NCBI GenBank assembly: GCA_902788785.1
Contig: CADALT010000006.1
Span: 1 to 64,000 of the forward strand
Origin: an uncultured Ruminococcus sp.
GTDB taxonomy: Bacteria > Bacillota > Clostridia > Oscillospirales > Ruminococcaceae
Direction of reading: 5' to 3'
Length of the DNA: 64,000 bases
The position numbers were made by a program, and so were the translations under genes. Under the pieces are notes generated by a model. It did no database searches. It had not been told where the DNA came from and saw nothing but the letters and a program-made list of their open reading frames with translations. Within the stretch, counting starts at the first letter, position 1, and every line of letters starts with the position of its first letter. Positions 47,983 through 57,502 of this stretch are shown here, in pieces.

Positions 47983-48039
47983 CACCCGAAAACCAAGAGT
48001 GCTAAATCAAATGATGTGGTCGGGCAGGATGGTGAACAT

Positions 48040-49065
48040 ATGGATGACAGAAAACTGAAAATATTGACTGCGGTCGTGGACGAGTACATTGTCAGCGGTG
48101 AGCCGGTCGGTTCTAAGGCGATAATGTCCCATGTGAAAGCATCGAGCGCAACCATCAGGAATGAGATGGCGGAGCTCGAAAAACAGGGTTATCTTGAACA
48201 GCCTCATACCTCGGCAGGCAGAGTGCCTACGTATAAAGGCTACAGGCTGTATGTTGATAGACTGATGGAGCAGGATCCTCTCAGTGAGGATGAGAAAAAA
48301 GAACTGGATGCGATGCTTCCCGAGGATTTCGTTACAGAAAAAGATCTGGTGGAAAAAGCATCTCTTGCATTGGCAGAACTTACAAAGTGTGCTACGGTCG
48401 TGGCGAATTCAACGCCTAAGTTTTCAATAATATCAAAGGTCGAGGTTATACCTACGGGTAAGCGAATGTACGTTATACTTATGATAACGTCAAACGGCGA
48501 GATCAAAAATAAGGTCTGCCGACTTGAATTCGACCTGACCCATGAACAGCTTGAATTTTTTGACAATTTCGTAAAGCAGAACCTCAACGGTGTACCGCTG
48601 GAGGAACTGTCTGATGATTATATAAGCAAGCTTACCGAAGCGATGGGCACATATATGATGACCCTCTCACCTTTGGTATCAGAGCTTGTTAAGATGACTA
48701 AGGAACTTGATCGGAGCGTTATTTTAAAAGGTCAGAAAAATCTGCTGACCTGTAAGGATTTCGATCAGACCGAAATAATCTCTTTTCTTGATAATGAAAA
48801 AGAGCTTATGGATTTTATCGACGGGACGTTCTCGGGGCTGAACGTTATGTTCTCGCCTGAAAAGGACGGTTTTGTGATACACAATTCGTCGATAATAACC
48901 TCACCGTTCTCAAAGGGCGGACGTACCGCAGGTGCGTTGGGACTTATAGGTCCCATGAGGATCGATTATGCAAAGTTTATCCCATATCTGGAGTACTTCA
49001 CATCAAGGATCAGCGATATGATCTCACAGCGTGACGACGTCTCCGATGATGATAAAGAATTATAG
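48040..49065 (+). CDS. hrcA: Heat-shock repressor HrcA
   Basis: Represses chaperone genes by binding CIRCE; its activity depends on GroEL in known systems. The 341-residue protein starts MDDRKLKILTAVVDEYIVSG with the winged-helix segment SSATIRNEMAELEKQGYLEQ and PHTSAGRVPTYKGYR, and ends with the typical GPMRIDYAKFIPYLEYF. ATG at 48040 is preferred over the GTG at 48016 because it gives the family N-terminus. It is the first gene of the operon. Confidence 0.95.
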   Translation: MDDRKLKILTAVVDEYIVSGEPVGSKAIMSHVKASSATIRNEMAELEKQGYLEQPHTSAGRVPTYKGYRLYVDRLMEQDPLSEDEKKELDAMLPEDFVTEKDLVEKASLALAELTKCATVVANSTPKFSIISKVEVIPTGKRMYVILMITSNGEIKNKVCRLEFDLTHEQLEFFDNFVKQNLNGVPLEELSDDYISKLTEAMGTYMMTLSPLVSELVKMTKELDRSVILKGQKNLLTCKDFDQTEIISFLDNEKELMDFIDGTFSGLNVMFSPEKDGFVIHNSSIITSPFSKGGRTAGALGLIGPMRIDYAKFIPYLEYFTSRISDMISQRDDVSDDDKEL

Positions 49066-49083
49066 GAAAGGCAGGCGCAGTCA

Positions 49084-49644
49084 ATGGTTACAGATCTTGA
49101 GAATGAAGAGCAGTTGGAAGAAGAGGAGACGGTGACCGATACAGCAGAGGCTGAGGACACCGAGGAGAAAAAGGCTGAAGAGGAAAATGAACAGCCTGAG
49201 GAGAGCGAAGAGGAAAAGCTGAAAAAGGAGCTTGACGATACTAAAGATAAGTATTTAAGGCTCATGGCTGAGTACGATAATTTCCGTAAGCGTTCAGCTA
49301 AGGAAAGGCTGGAGCTGTCGGCTTCGGTCAAAGGCGATACGGTGGCGGAGATACTTACTGTTATCGACAATTTTGAAAGAGCACTGGGTACAGAAACTCA
49401 GGATGAAGCTTATAAGGCAGGCATCGAGATGATCTTCAAGCAGTTCAACGATGTACTTGCTAAACTTGGTGTTGAAGTGATAGACCCTCAGGGCGAGACT
49501 TTTGATCCCAATGTGGCAAATGCAGTCAACCAGATAGAAGATCCCGAACTCGGTGAGAATGTGGTAGCTCAGGTTTTCCAGAAGGGCTACAGGATAGGCG
49601 AAAAGGTCATAAGGTATGCGATGGTAGTAGTCGCAAATCCGTAG
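49084..49644 (+). CDS. grpE: Nucleotide exchange factor GrpE
   Basis: Exchange factor for DnaK. The 186-residue protein has a highly acidic N-terminal stretch of about 50 residues (repeated EE, with EEKKAEEENEQPEESEEEK), a long helix (YLRLMAEYDNFRKRSAKE) and the C-terminal beta domain (NVVAQVFQKGYRIGEKVIRYAMVVV). It lies 18 bp after hrcA. Confidence 0.96.
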   Translation: MVTDLENEEQLEEEETVTDTAEAEDTEEKKAEEENEQPEESEEEKLKKELDDTKDKYLRLMAEYDNFRKRSAKERLELSASVKGDTVAEILTVIDNFERALGTETQDEAYKAGIEMIFKQFNDVLAKLGVEVIDPQGETFDPNVANAVNQIEDPELGENVVAQVFQKGYRIGEKVIRYAMVVVANP

Positions 49645-49700
49645 TGACATGATAAGATAATAACAAATGATATTTATATAACTTGAAAGGATGATATTTT

Positions 49701-51575
49701 ATGGCAAAGATCATTGGTATAGACCTTGGTACAACTAACTCATGCGTAGCAGTTATGGAAGGCGGCGAAGCAGTCGTTATCCCTAACAGCGAAGGCGCTA
49801 GAACTACTCCTTCCGTAGTAGGTATCTCTAAGAACGGCGACAGACTTGTAGGTCAGGTAGCTAAGAGACAGGCAGTTACAAACTATGAGAACACAGTTAT
49901 TTCCATCAAGAGACATATGGGTTCTGACTATAAGGCAAAGATGGGCGATAAGGAGTATACTCCTCAGGAGATCTCCGCTATGATCCTCCAGAAGCTCAAG
50001 GCTGATGCTGAGGCTTATCTGGGCGAAAAGGTAACAGAGGCTGTTATCACAGTTCCTGCTTATTTCACTGACTCTCAGAGACAGGCAACTAAGGATGCAG
50101 GTCAGATCGCAGGTCTGAATGTAAGAAGAATCATCAACGAGCCTACTGCAGCTGCGCTTTCTTACGGTATCGATAAGGAAGAGGATCAGAAGGTCATGGT
50201 ATACGACCTGGGCGGCGGTACATTCGATGTATCCGTTATCGAGATGGGTGACGGCGTTACACAGGTACTGGCTACAGCAGGTAACAATAAGCTGGGCGGC
50301 GATGATTTCGACCAGAGGATAATCGACTGGATGGTAGCTGAGTTCAAGACAGCTGAGGGCGTTGACCTGACTGCTGATAAGCTGGCTATGCAGAGATTGA
50401 AGGAAGCTGCTGAGAAGGCTAAGATCGAGCTTTCTTCCACCGCATCATCTACTATCTCACTGCCCTTCATCACAGCTGATGCAACAGGTCCAAAGCATTT
50501 GGAAATGACACTTACTCAGGCTAAGTTCAATGAGATGACAGCTGATCTGGTAGAAGCTACAATGGGTCCTGTAAGACAGGCACTGTCCGATTCGGGTCTC
50601 TCCGCAGGCGAACTCCAGAAGGTCCTGATGGTCGGCGGTTCTTCAAGAATACCCGCAGTTCAGGAAGCTGTTAAGAAGTTCATTGGCAAGGATCCTTTCA
50701 AGGGCATCAACCCTGATGAGTGCGTTGCTCTCGGTGCAGCTTGCCAGGGCGGTATCCTCGCAGGTGACGCTAAGGACAGCCTGCTTCTGCTGGACGTTAC
50801 ACCTCTGTCACTGTCTATCGAGACAGCAGGCGGTGTTGCTACAAAGATGATCGAAAGAAATACAACTATACCTACCAAGAAGTCTCAGATCTTCTCTACC
50901 TATTCCGATAACCAGACAGCCGTTGACATCAACGTACTGCAGGGTGAGAGAGAGTTCGCTAAGGACAACAAGCAGCTGGGTATGTTCAGACTTGACGGTA
51001 TCGCTCCTGCTCCCAGAGGTATACCTCAGATCGAAGTAACATTTGATATCGACTCCAACGGTATCGTTCATGTTTCCGCTAAGGATCTGGGTACAGGTAA
51101 GGAGCAGAACATCACTATCACTTCTTCTACAAATATGTCTAAGGAAGACATCGACAAGGCTGTAAAGGAAGCTGAAGCTTTTGCAGCAGAAGATGCTAAG
51201 AAGAAGGAAGAGGTAGATACCAGAAACGAAGCTGACCAGCGTGTATTCCAGACAGAGAAGGCTCTGAAGGAATTCGGTGATAAGGTAGATGCAGCTGATA
51301 AGTCCAATTGCGAAGCTAAGATCGAAGCGCTTAAGGAAGCTCTCAAGGGCACAGATATCGAGGCTATTAAGACTAAGAACAAGGATCTTGAGGAAGCCTT
51401 CAACCAGATCGCAGCAAAGGTTTACCAGCAGGCAGGTGCTGCAGCAGGCGGCGCACAGGGCTTTGATCCCAACAACATGAACATGGGCGGCATGAGCTCT
51501 AACGCAGGTGCTGCTGATGCAGGCAAGGGCGGAGATGACGACGTCATCGATGCAGAGTTCACCGACGCAGACTAA
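49701..51575 (+). CDS. dnaK: Chaperone DnaK (Hsp70)
   Basis: The 624-residue Hsp70 has all signatures: [18 protein letters not shown], the phosphate-2 motif [16 protein letters not shown], and [17 protein letters not shown]. The linker [10 protein letters not shown] leads into the substrate domain, and the C-terminal lid ends in a Gly/Asn/Met-rich tail with DDDVIDAEF. It has the short Gram-positive nucleotide-binding domain. AAAGGATG precedes the ATG, 56 bp after grpE. Confidence 0.98.
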   Translation: MAKIIGIDLGTTNSCVAVMEGGEAVVIPNSEGARTTPSVVGISKNGDRLVGQVAKRQAVTNYENTVISIKRHMGSDYKAKMGDKEYTPQEISAMILQKLKADAEAYLGEKVTEAVITVPAYFTDSQRQATKDAGQIAGLNVRRIINEPTAAALSYGIDKEEDQKVMVYDLGGGTFDVSVIEMGDGVTQVLATAGNNKLGGDDFDQRIIDWMVAEFKTAEGVDLTADKLAMQRLKEAAEKAKIELSSTASSTISLPFITADATGPKHLEMTLTQAKFNEMTADLVEATMGPVRQALSDSGLSAGELQKVLMVGGSSRIPAVQEAVKKFIGKDPFKGINPDECVALGAACQGGILAGDAKDSLLLLDVTPLSLSIETAGGVATKMIERNTTIPTKKSQIFSTYSDNQTAVDINVLQGEREFAKDNKQLGMFRLDGIAPAPRGIPQIEVTFDIDSNGIVHVSAKDLGTGKEQNITITSSTNMSKEDIDKAVKEAEAFAAEDAKKKEEVDTRNEADQRVFQTEKALKEFGDKVDAADKSNCEAKIEALKEALKGTDIEAIKTKNKDLEEAFNQIAAKVYQQAGAAAGGAQGFDPNNMNMGGMSSNAGAADAGKGGDDDVIDAEFTDAD

Positions 51576-51595
51576 TTAAAAATATAATGACGGCA

Positions 51596-51689
51596 GCCCT
51601 CGTTCTTCGGGATGAGGGCATATGCTAAGCTTACGTAAAATGCACCTATCGGGCGATGGGATCTCATCGTTATACCATAAGTGCATTTT
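51596..51689 (+). terminator. Hairpins between dnaK and dnaJ
   Basis: A first hairpin GCCCTC/GAGGGC (51596-51601 / 51614-51619) is followed by a second, two-tier hairpin (AAAATGCAC/GTGCATTTT, 51637-51645 / 51681-51689, enclosing CGATG/CATCG). T-tracts are short, so partial termination or RNA-end protection of dnaK mRNA is likelier than full termination. Confidence 0.5.
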
Positions 51690-51727
51690 GCGGTATAGTT
51701 TGACATAGACCTTTAGGAGCGATATAT

Positions 51728-52879
51728 ATGGCAGATAAAAGAGATTATTATGAAGTCCTGGGCGTACAGAAAGGTGCTTCCGACGATGAGATAAAGAAGA
51801 CCTTCCGTAAGCTTGCCAAGCAGTATCACCCCGATCTGCACCCGGGAGATAAAGAGTGTGAGGAAAAGTTCAAGGAAGTAAACGAGGCTTATGAGGTACT
51901 TTCTGACCCTGAAAAGAGGGCGAAGTATGACCAGTTCGGTCATGCGGGCGTTGATCCGAATTACGGTGCAGGCGCAGGCGCAGGCGGCTTTGGCGGATTT
52001 ACTGATATGGGCGATATCTTTGACTCTATATTCGGAGGCTTTGGTTTTGGCGGCAGCGGAAGAGCTGCTAACCCCAATGCGCCAAGAAGAGGCGGCGATA
52101 TCCGTGCAAATCTCACAATAGATTTCATGGAGGCTTGCACAGGCAAAAAGGTCAAGATGAAATACAGCAGGAACGAGACTTGTCCCGATTGTAACGGTTT
52201 GGGCGCAGCAGCAGGTTCATCTCCAAAGACTTGTCCTGATTGTCATGGTACGGGTACAGTTAGGATAAGTCAGAGAACTCCTTTTGGTAATATCTCCCAG
52301 ACTGCCACTTGCTCACGCTGCGGCGGTAAGGGTAAGGTAGTTGATAATCCCTGCAAGTGCTGCGGCGGACAGGGTATGGTCAAGAAGACTGTTGAGCGTG
52401 ATATAGATATCCCTGCAGGTATTGATGATGGACAGACACTTAGAGTTGCAGGCGAGGGACACAGAGGAACAAACGGCGGTCCCAGCGGTGATCTGCATAT
52501 CAATATCTCGGTACGTCCCGACCCGATATTCGAGCGTGACGGCTACGATGTTTGGACGGATATCCCCATAACCTATGCTCAGGCTACTCTGGGCGATGAC
52601 ATAACTGTTCCTACTGTAGGCGGGAAAGTAAAATATACAGTACCCGAGGGCACACAGAACAATACTGTGTTCAGACTCAAGGGCAAGGGTATCAAGCGCC
52701 TTAACCGTTCTGATTACGGCGATCATTACGTGCGTATAAATGTTGAAGTTCCAAGGAACCTCAATAAGGAGCAGAAAGAAAAGCTCAGAGAATTCGAGAA
52801 GTCCTTAGGCGAGAAGAACTATGCTAAGCGCAATACATTCAAGGATAAGCTCGAAAAGCTCAAGGACATATTTAAATAA
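51728..52879 (+). CDS. dnaJ: Chaperone DnaJ (Hsp40)
   Basis: The 383-residue type I Hsp40 has the J domain (HPD in [10 protein letters not shown]), a Gly/Phe-rich linker ([19 protein letters not shown]) and four CxxCxGxG zinc repeats ([32 protein letters not shown]). The C-terminal substrate domains follow. TTTAGGAG precedes the ATG. It is the last gene of the chaperone operon before a strong terminator. Confidence 0.97.
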   Translation: MADKRDYYEVLGVQKGASDDEIKKTFRKLAKQYHPDLHPGDKECEEKFKEVNEAYEVLSDPEKRAKYDQFGHAGVDPNYGAGAGAGGFGGFTDMGDIFDSIFGGFGFGGSGRAANPNAPRRGGDIRANLTIDFMEACTGKKVKMKYSRNETCPDCNGLGAAAGSSPKTCPDCHGTGTVRISQRTPFGNISQTATCSRCGGKGKVVDNPCKCCGGQGMVKKTVERDIDIPAGIDDGQTLRVAGEGHRGTNGGPSGDLHINISVRPDPIFERDGYDVWTDIPITYAQATLGDDITVPTVGGKVKYTVPEGTQNNTVFRLKGKGIKRLNRSDYGDHYVRINVEVPRNLNKEQKEKLREFEKSLGEKNYAKRNTFKDKLEKLKDIFK

Positions 52880-52885
52880 CATAAT

Positions 52886-52930
52886 AATAGCTTGGCACTG
52901 ATATAATGATATCGGTGTCAAGCTATTTTT
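52886..52930 (+). terminator. Terminator of the chaperone operon
   Basis: An 18-bp stem with two G-T pairs (52886-52903 / 52910-52927) followed by TTTTT. Confidence 0.9.
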
Positions 52931-53940
52931 CATATATGTTCTTGTACGAATTTGATAAATTGCTCCATAGCTTTTTCGCCGTATTCACCTTGAAAATAAT
53001 GATCTGCACCATCTATCTCGGTAACTTCGGCACAAGGGAAAGTTTTGGCGGCACGGTCGAAGTATTCATGATTTGTTGCCCCAAGACTGTCTTTTTCTGT
53101 TCCTAAAAGTATCAGTACGTCTTTGTCATAATCAGGCATCTTATCGTATATCTCCACCGACTGCATATCCACAACAAATTGTTTGCCGACTTCAACATTA
53201 TACAAACTTGTGTCGGTTATAACATCAGGTACTTTTGAAAGATCGGGTGAGGTCTCTCTTGAATAGTCGGGATAAGCATAACTTGGTTCAATGAGCATCA
53301 TGCCTTTTATGTCGTCAGAACGGGAACATCCTATGTATGTGGAGGATAGTCCACCAAGACTGTGCCCGAAGAGGAATACATTTTCTTCGTCAATGTCAGG
53401 AAAATCAGGCAGGCTGTCTATTATAGCATTGAGGTCAGCGACTTCTGTAAGTACTGTTATCTGTGTGCCGTCGCCATAGCTCAGACTTTTCTGTACACCG
53501 CTTGTGAAAGTAAAAAGTTCACCGCTGCCCGTAAAATCAAATATCAGGCAGGCTATTCCGTTATCCGCAAAGCTTTTGGCTTCATCGGTATATATCTTGT
53601 ATGAAGCCGCCTGTCCCGAGGATATTATTACCAGCGGATGATCGCCTTTATTAGATGGCAGATAAAGTTGTCCGAATATTTTTTTGCTGTCACGATAAAA
53701 ATAAACTGTCTTAATAGTATCTGAATTATCCAGTATTTCAGGCTTACCTACCTTATAAGTGAATGGGTCGGTAACTTTGTATTTGAGAGTATCTTCTATT
53801 TCTGATATAACTGTTGTAGATACCGCTGAGGTCGTTTCTGTGGTGCTGTCGGAAACAGTTTCAGTGGTTTTTGAACAGTTAACAAGCGATATGATGCTTG
53901 ATATAAGCGCAGCTGCAATTATTTTTCTATTAAAGTTCAT
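52930..53940 (-). CDS. Exported alpha/beta hydrolase, lipoprotein-like
   Basis: A 336-residue hydrolase. The signal peptide (NRKIIAAALISSIISLVNCS) ends in a Cys, but the residue before it is Asn, so the lipobox is imperfect. A Ser/Thr-rich linker follows (KTTETVSDSTTETTSAVSTT). The catalytic domain has the nucleophile in FLFGHSLGGLS and the His in EIDGADHYFQGEYG, with the acid in the LLGTEKDS region. It resembles peptidase S9/dienelactone-hydrolase-like esterases. ATG at 53940 has GGAAGG 9 nt upstream. It converges on dnaJ. Confidence 0.82.
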   Translation of the reverse strand: MNFNRKIIAAALISSIISLVNCSKTTETVSDSTTETTSAVSTTVISEIEDTLKYKVTDPFTYKVGKPEILDNSDTIKTVYFYRDSKKIFGQLYLPSNKGDHPLVIISSGQAASYKIYTDEAKSFADNGIACLIFDFTGSGELFTFTSGVQKSLSYGDGTQITVLTEVADLNAIIDSLPDFPDIDEENVFLFGHSLGGLSSTYIGCSRSDDIKGMMLIEPSYAYPDYSRETSPDLSKVPDVITDTSLYNVEVGKQFVVDMQSVEIYDKMPDYDKDVLILLGTEKDSLGATNHEYFDRAAKTFPCAEVTEIDGADHYFQGEYGEKAMEQFIKFVQEHI

Positions 53941-53967
53941 ATTTGCCATCCTTCCAATTTTTTTAAC

Positions 53968-53996
53968 AGTATAACATATAAAAAAAATGTTGTCAA
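53968..53996 (-). promoter_or_regulatory. Promoter of the exported hydrolase gene
   Basis: On the minus strand TTGACA (53996-53991) and TATACT (53973-53968), spacer 17 bp. Confidence 0.8.
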
Positions 53997-54025
53997 TATC
54001 TTACAGGACTGTATGTTTTTTTGTC

Positions 54026-54054
54026 TTTACATTTGATATGAAATATGTTATAAT
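54026..54054 (+). promoter_or_regulatory. Promoter of the metH operon
   Basis: TTTACA (54026-54031) and TATAAT (54049-54054), spacer 17 bp. No cobalamin or SAM riboswitch fits in the 34 bp between it and the start codon. Confidence 0.75.
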
Positions 54055-54088
54055 ACTTATTTGAAGAATGTTCGGGGGTGAGTTTTGT

Positions 54089-54778
54089 ATGGGCGGAGTC
54101 GGTCGGGTAGTGCTTGAAATTCTTAATAAAGATGAAGCGCTCAGGTATATGGGCTACCGTGATACTCCGGCGGATGAGAAAGTACGTGCTGTTATGGATG
54201 AGTGCGAGCATCAGCTTATTGCTGTTATAAAGCCCTGCTTTGTCTATCATGTATTTGAGATAAAGCCATCTGACAACGGTATGGCGGTTTGCGGTACATC
54301 TCTCGAACTGAAAGGTAAGTCCATATCCGAACATCTTGCAGGGTGTACAAAATGCGTGCTTATGGCGGCAACTCTTTCCGCACAGGCAGACAGACTGATA
54401 CGCCGATATGAAGCTACCGATATGACAAGGGCTGTAATGACTGATTTTCTTGCAAGTGCTACGGTCGAACAGGTCTGTGATGCAGCAGAAGAACAGTTTG
54501 ATGCCGAACTTAAGGGTTATTACCGCACATGGCGGTTCTCGCCGGGCTATGGTGATCTTTCGCTGGATATACAGGGGAGTTTTCTTGAAGTTCTGCAAGC
54601 ACCAAAGCGGATAGGTCTTAACGTGACGCAGAATAATATCATGACACCGAGAAAATCTGTAACAGCAATAATAGGGTTAAGTGAACACGAGATATCCAAA
54701 GGCAGACAAGGATGCTCGATATGTAATATGAAAGATGTCTGTCAATTCAGGAAAAGGGGCGAGCATTGTGGGATTTAG
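54089..54778 (+). CDS. Free-standing MetH activation-domain protein
   Basis: A 229-residue protein homologous to the C-terminal reactivation domain of B12-dependent methionine synthase, as in the separate Thermotoga protein. Visible features include GTSLELKGKSISEHLAGCTK, ATLSAQADRLIRRYEATDM and the RFSPGYGDLSLDIQ motif expected for the SAM-binding region, with a Cys-rich end (GCSICNMKDVCQFRKRGEHC). It probably reductively remethylates inactive cob(II)alamin on MetH. ATG at 54089 has GGTGAG 6 nt upstream. It overlaps metH by 11 bp, fitting co-production. Confidence 0.9.
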   Translation: MGGVGRVVLEILNKDEALRYMGYRDTPADEKVRAVMDECEHQLIAVIKPCFVYHVFEIKPSDNGMAVCGTSLELKGKSISEHLAGCTKCVLMAATLSAQADRLIRRYEATDMTRAVMTDFLASATVEQVCDAAEEQFDAELKGYYRTWRFSPGYGDLSLDIQGSFLEVLQAPKRIGLNVTQNNIMTPRKSVTAIIGLSEHEISKGRQGCSICNMKDVCQFRKRGEHCGI

Positions 54779-57134
54779 AGAACTTTTAAAGAATAAGGAA
54801 TTTGTTATCCTTGACGGCGCAATGGGTACTATGCTGCAGGCTAAGGGGTTGAAAATGGGAGAAACTCCCGAAGCTATGAACCTCGAAAAGCCCGAGTGGC
54901 TCATAGATATACATACTCAGTATGTTAATGCAGGTTCCGATGTGATATATGCCAATACCTTCGGCGCTAACAGGCTGAAGCTTGCAAAGTGCGGCTATCC
55001 TGTTGATAAGGTCATCGGTGAGGGTATAAAGCTTGCACGTAAAGCAACCGAAGGTCATAATACGCTGGTCGCTCTTGACATAGGACCTATCGGTCATATG
55101 CTTGAACCTACGGGCACACTGACTTTTGAAGAAGCTTATGATATCTATAAAGAAATGATCATTGCAGGTAAAGATGCCGATGTGGTTGTATTTGAGACCA
55201 TGACAGACCTTTACGAGCTTAAAGCTGCTATACTGGCGGCAAAAGAGAACAGCGAGCTTCCCATAATGTGTACCATGACATTTGAGGAGAATATGCGTAC
55301 ATTCACAGGTGTTGATATAAGCGCCATGTGTATCACAGCTGAGGGACTGGGTGTTGATGCGCTGGGTGTAAACTGTTCATTGGGACCCAAGGAGCTTTAT
55401 CCTGTAGTCGAAAAGATATGCCGGTGGACTACTCTTCCTGTGGTCGTAAAGCCTAATGCAGGTCTGCCCGACCCTGTTACCAACGAGTATAATTGTTCCG
55501 CAGAGGAATTTGCTGAACTGGCAGAAGCACTTATACCGCTGGGAATCAAGGTGATAGGCGGATGCTGCGGTACTGACCCAAAGTATATCTCCGAGCTTAA
55601 AAGAATGCTGGCTGACAAAAAATATGTTAAAAGGGATGTACATATTCCTGCGGTATGCTGTTCTGCGGTTGAGACTGTTGTTATCGACCAGCCTCGTATC
55701 ATAGGTGAAAGAATAAATCCGACAGGTAAAAAGCGTTTTAAGCAGGCTCTTCTGGAGGGCGATATAGATTACATACTCGGACAGGCTATAGAGCAGATAC
55801 ACGCCGGTGCCGATATACTTGATGTCAATGTAGGACTGCCTGCTATTGACGAAAAAGCAATGATGGTCAAAGCTGTCAAGGCTTTGCAGGGCGTTGTTGA
55901 TACTCCGCTTCAGCTTGATTCAACTATCCCCGAGGTCATGGAGGCTGCACTGAGAGTGTATAACGGTAAGCCCATAGTGAATTCTGTGAACGCAGAGGAA
56001 AAATCATTGAACACTATTCTCCCTCTGGTGAAAAAATACGGTGCAGCAGTGGTGGGACTGACTCTTGATGAAAACGGTATACCAAAGACAGCTGATGAGC
56101 GTTTCAAGCTGGCAAAGAAGATACTTGACAGAGCCATGGCAATAGGCATCCGCAAGGAAGATGTCTATATCGACTGCCTGACTCTTACCGCTTCCGCAGA
56201 GCAGGAAAATGTTATGCAGACCGTCAATGCGGTGCGCCGTGTTAAAGAGGAATTGGGACTCAGGACAGTGCTTGGCGTATCGAATATCAGCTTTGGTCTG
56301 CCCAGCCGTGAGATAGTTAACCATAATTTCCTTATGATGTGCCTGACAAGCGGACTTGACCTGCCAATAATGAACCCTAATATCGACTCAATGACGGCAA
56401 CTGTCAGGGCATATAAGCTTTTGACGAATATAGACAAGAACTCCGTTGACTTTATCGCACATTACGGTTCAGAGGATGGCGCTCCTGCAAAGAAAGCTGA
56501 GAAAAGATCCGACATCGACCTGCCCTATGCTATCGAGAATGGTCTTAAAGGCGAGGGTGCTGAACTTACTGCGAAACTGCTTGAGACCACCGATGCCATG
56601 GTCATAATAAATGAGATGCTCGTTCCGGCATTGGATAAAGCAGGCGAGCAGTTTGAAAAAGGCAAGATATTCCTCCCTCAGCTTATACAGACCGCAGGTG
56701 TGGCTCAGGCTTGCTTTGAAGTCATTAAACAGAAGATGCTCAGTGAAGGCGGAGACAGTGTATCAAAGGGCAAGATCATCCTTGCGACGGTCAAGGGCGA
56801 TATACACGATATCGGTAAGAATATCGTCAAGGTACTGCTTGAAAACTATGGCTATGATGTTATTGATTTGGGAAAAGATGTGGATTATCAGACCGTTGTT
56901 GATGCAGCAATAGAAAATGATGTGAAACTTGTGGGTCTGTCGGCACTGATGACTACTACTCTTGTCAGCATGGAAGAGACCATCAAGCTGCTGCGTGCAA
57001 ACAATGTGGACTGCAAGATAATGGTCGGCGGTGCGGTGGTAACACCTGACTATGCCGAACAGATAGGTGCAGATTTCTATTCAAAGGACGCTAAGCAGTC
57101 TGTGGATATCGCAAGACAAGTTTTCGGCAATTGA
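54768..57134 (+). CDS. metH: B12-dependent methionine synthase lacking the activation domain
   Basis: Transfers a methyl group from methyl-tetrahydrofolate to homocysteine via cobalamin. The 788-residue protein has a homocysteine-binding domain with zinc ligands (GVNCS and GGCCGT), a pterin-binding domain (IIGERINPTGKKRFKQ, LDVNVGLP), a B12 cap and the cobalamin domain with base-off His in GDIHDIGKNIVKVLLENYG. The fourth domain is absent and is supplied by the preceding gene. The start is GTG at 54768, giving VGFRELLKNKEF; an ATG 33 nt upstream is possible. SD-like GGGGCGAG precedes the GTG. Confidence 0.94.
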   Translation: MGFRELLKNKEFVILDGAMGTMLQAKGLKMGETPEAMNLEKPEWLIDIHTQYVNAGSDVIYANTFGANRLKLAKCGYPVDKVIGEGIKLARKATEGHNTLVALDIGPIGHMLEPTGTLTFEEAYDIYKEMIIAGKDADVVVFETMTDLYELKAAILAAKENSELPIMCTMTFEENMRTFTGVDISAMCITAEGLGVDALGVNCSLGPKELYPVVEKICRWTTLPVVVKPNAGLPDPVTNEYNCSAEEFAELAEALIPLGIKVIGGCCGTDPKYISELKRMLADKKYVKRDVHIPAVCCSAVETVVIDQPRIIGERINPTGKKRFKQALLEGDIDYILGQAIEQIHAGADILDVNVGLPAIDEKAMMVKAVKALQGVVDTPLQLDSTIPEVMEAALRVYNGKPIVNSVNAEEKSLNTILPLVKKYGAAVVGLTLDENGIPKTADERFKLAKKILDRAMAIGIRKEDVYIDCLTLTASAEQENVMQTVNAVRRVKEELGLRTVLGVSNISFGLPSREIVNHNFLMMCLTSGLDLPIMNPNIDSMTATVRAYKLLTNIDKNSVDFIAHYGSEDGAPAKKAEKRSDIDLPYAIENGLKGEGAELTAKLLETTDAMVIINEMLVPALDKAGEQFEKGKIFLPQLIQTAGVAQACFEVIKQKMLSEGGDSVSKGKIILATVKGDIHDIGKNIVKVLLENYGYDVIDLGKDVDYQTVVDAAIENDVKLVGLSALMTTTLVSMEETIKLLRANNVDCKIMVGGAVVTPDYAEQIGADFYSKDAKQSVDIARQVFGN

Positions 57135-57151
57135 ATAAAGTATAACGAATG

Positions 57152-57190
57152 CTCCCATAATAGGTCATAAGATCTTTATGGGAGTGTTTT
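57152..57190 (+). terminator. Hairpin that is both metH terminator and ribosome-site mask
   Basis: CTCCCATAA / TTATGGGAG (57152-57160 / 57176-57184) followed by TGTTTTT. The GGGAG of the 3' arm is the only ribosome site for the ATG at 57192, 7 nt on. Confidence 0.7.
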
Positions 57191-57191
57191 T

Positions 57192-57416
57192 ATGTCAGTA
57201 TCAAAAAAACTAATTATCAGCATAGCTGCGGCATTTGCATTCACTGTTTTATCAACAGATGACCCGGTAAAACCTCTTTCGTTCCTGCCGTCTCAGGCTG
57301 TATCTTTTGATGAGACAGAGTGTAAAGAAGTCTGTGGCCTATCGGTCATAGATGCAGACTGTGAAGTGGAATTAAAGCTGCGTATAGTTGAGTTAATAAA
57401 AGAACATATCGGCTGA
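57192..57416 (+). CDS. Small exported protein, unknown
   Basis: A 74-residue protein with a basic start (MSVSKK), a hydrophobic segment (LIISIAAAFAFTVLS) and a polar remainder. The polar part has a Cys-x3-Cys (ETECKEVCGLS), a third Cys (DADCEVELKLR) and an amphipathic C-terminal helix. A signal peptide with possible cleavage near residue 20 is likely. No family is recognised. The start codon is embedded just after the metH terminator hairpin, whose 3' arm supplies the ribosome site. Confidence 0.6.
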   Translation: MSVSKKLIISIAAAFAFTVLSTDDPVKPLSFLPSQAVSFDETECKEVCGLSVIDADCEVELKLRIVELIKEHIG

Positions 57417-57444
57417 GATGTACAGTTTTATGGACACATCTTCC

Positions 57445-57473
57445 TTGACATATCTTTTGGGTTATGATATACT
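57445..57473 (+). promoter_or_regulatory. Promoter of addB-addA
   Basis: TTGACA (57445-57450) and TATACT (57468-57473) with a 17-bp spacer and a TGA just before the -10 (extended -10 type). Confidence 0.8.
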
Positions 57474-57502
57474 TGTAACAGCTATATAAGGAGGTCGGGC
57501 TG

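Noticed and set aside
54768..57134. MetH apparently truncated, suggesting a pseudogene
   Set aside because: All three catalytic domains are intact, and the missing fourth domain is encoded by the overlapping upstream gene.
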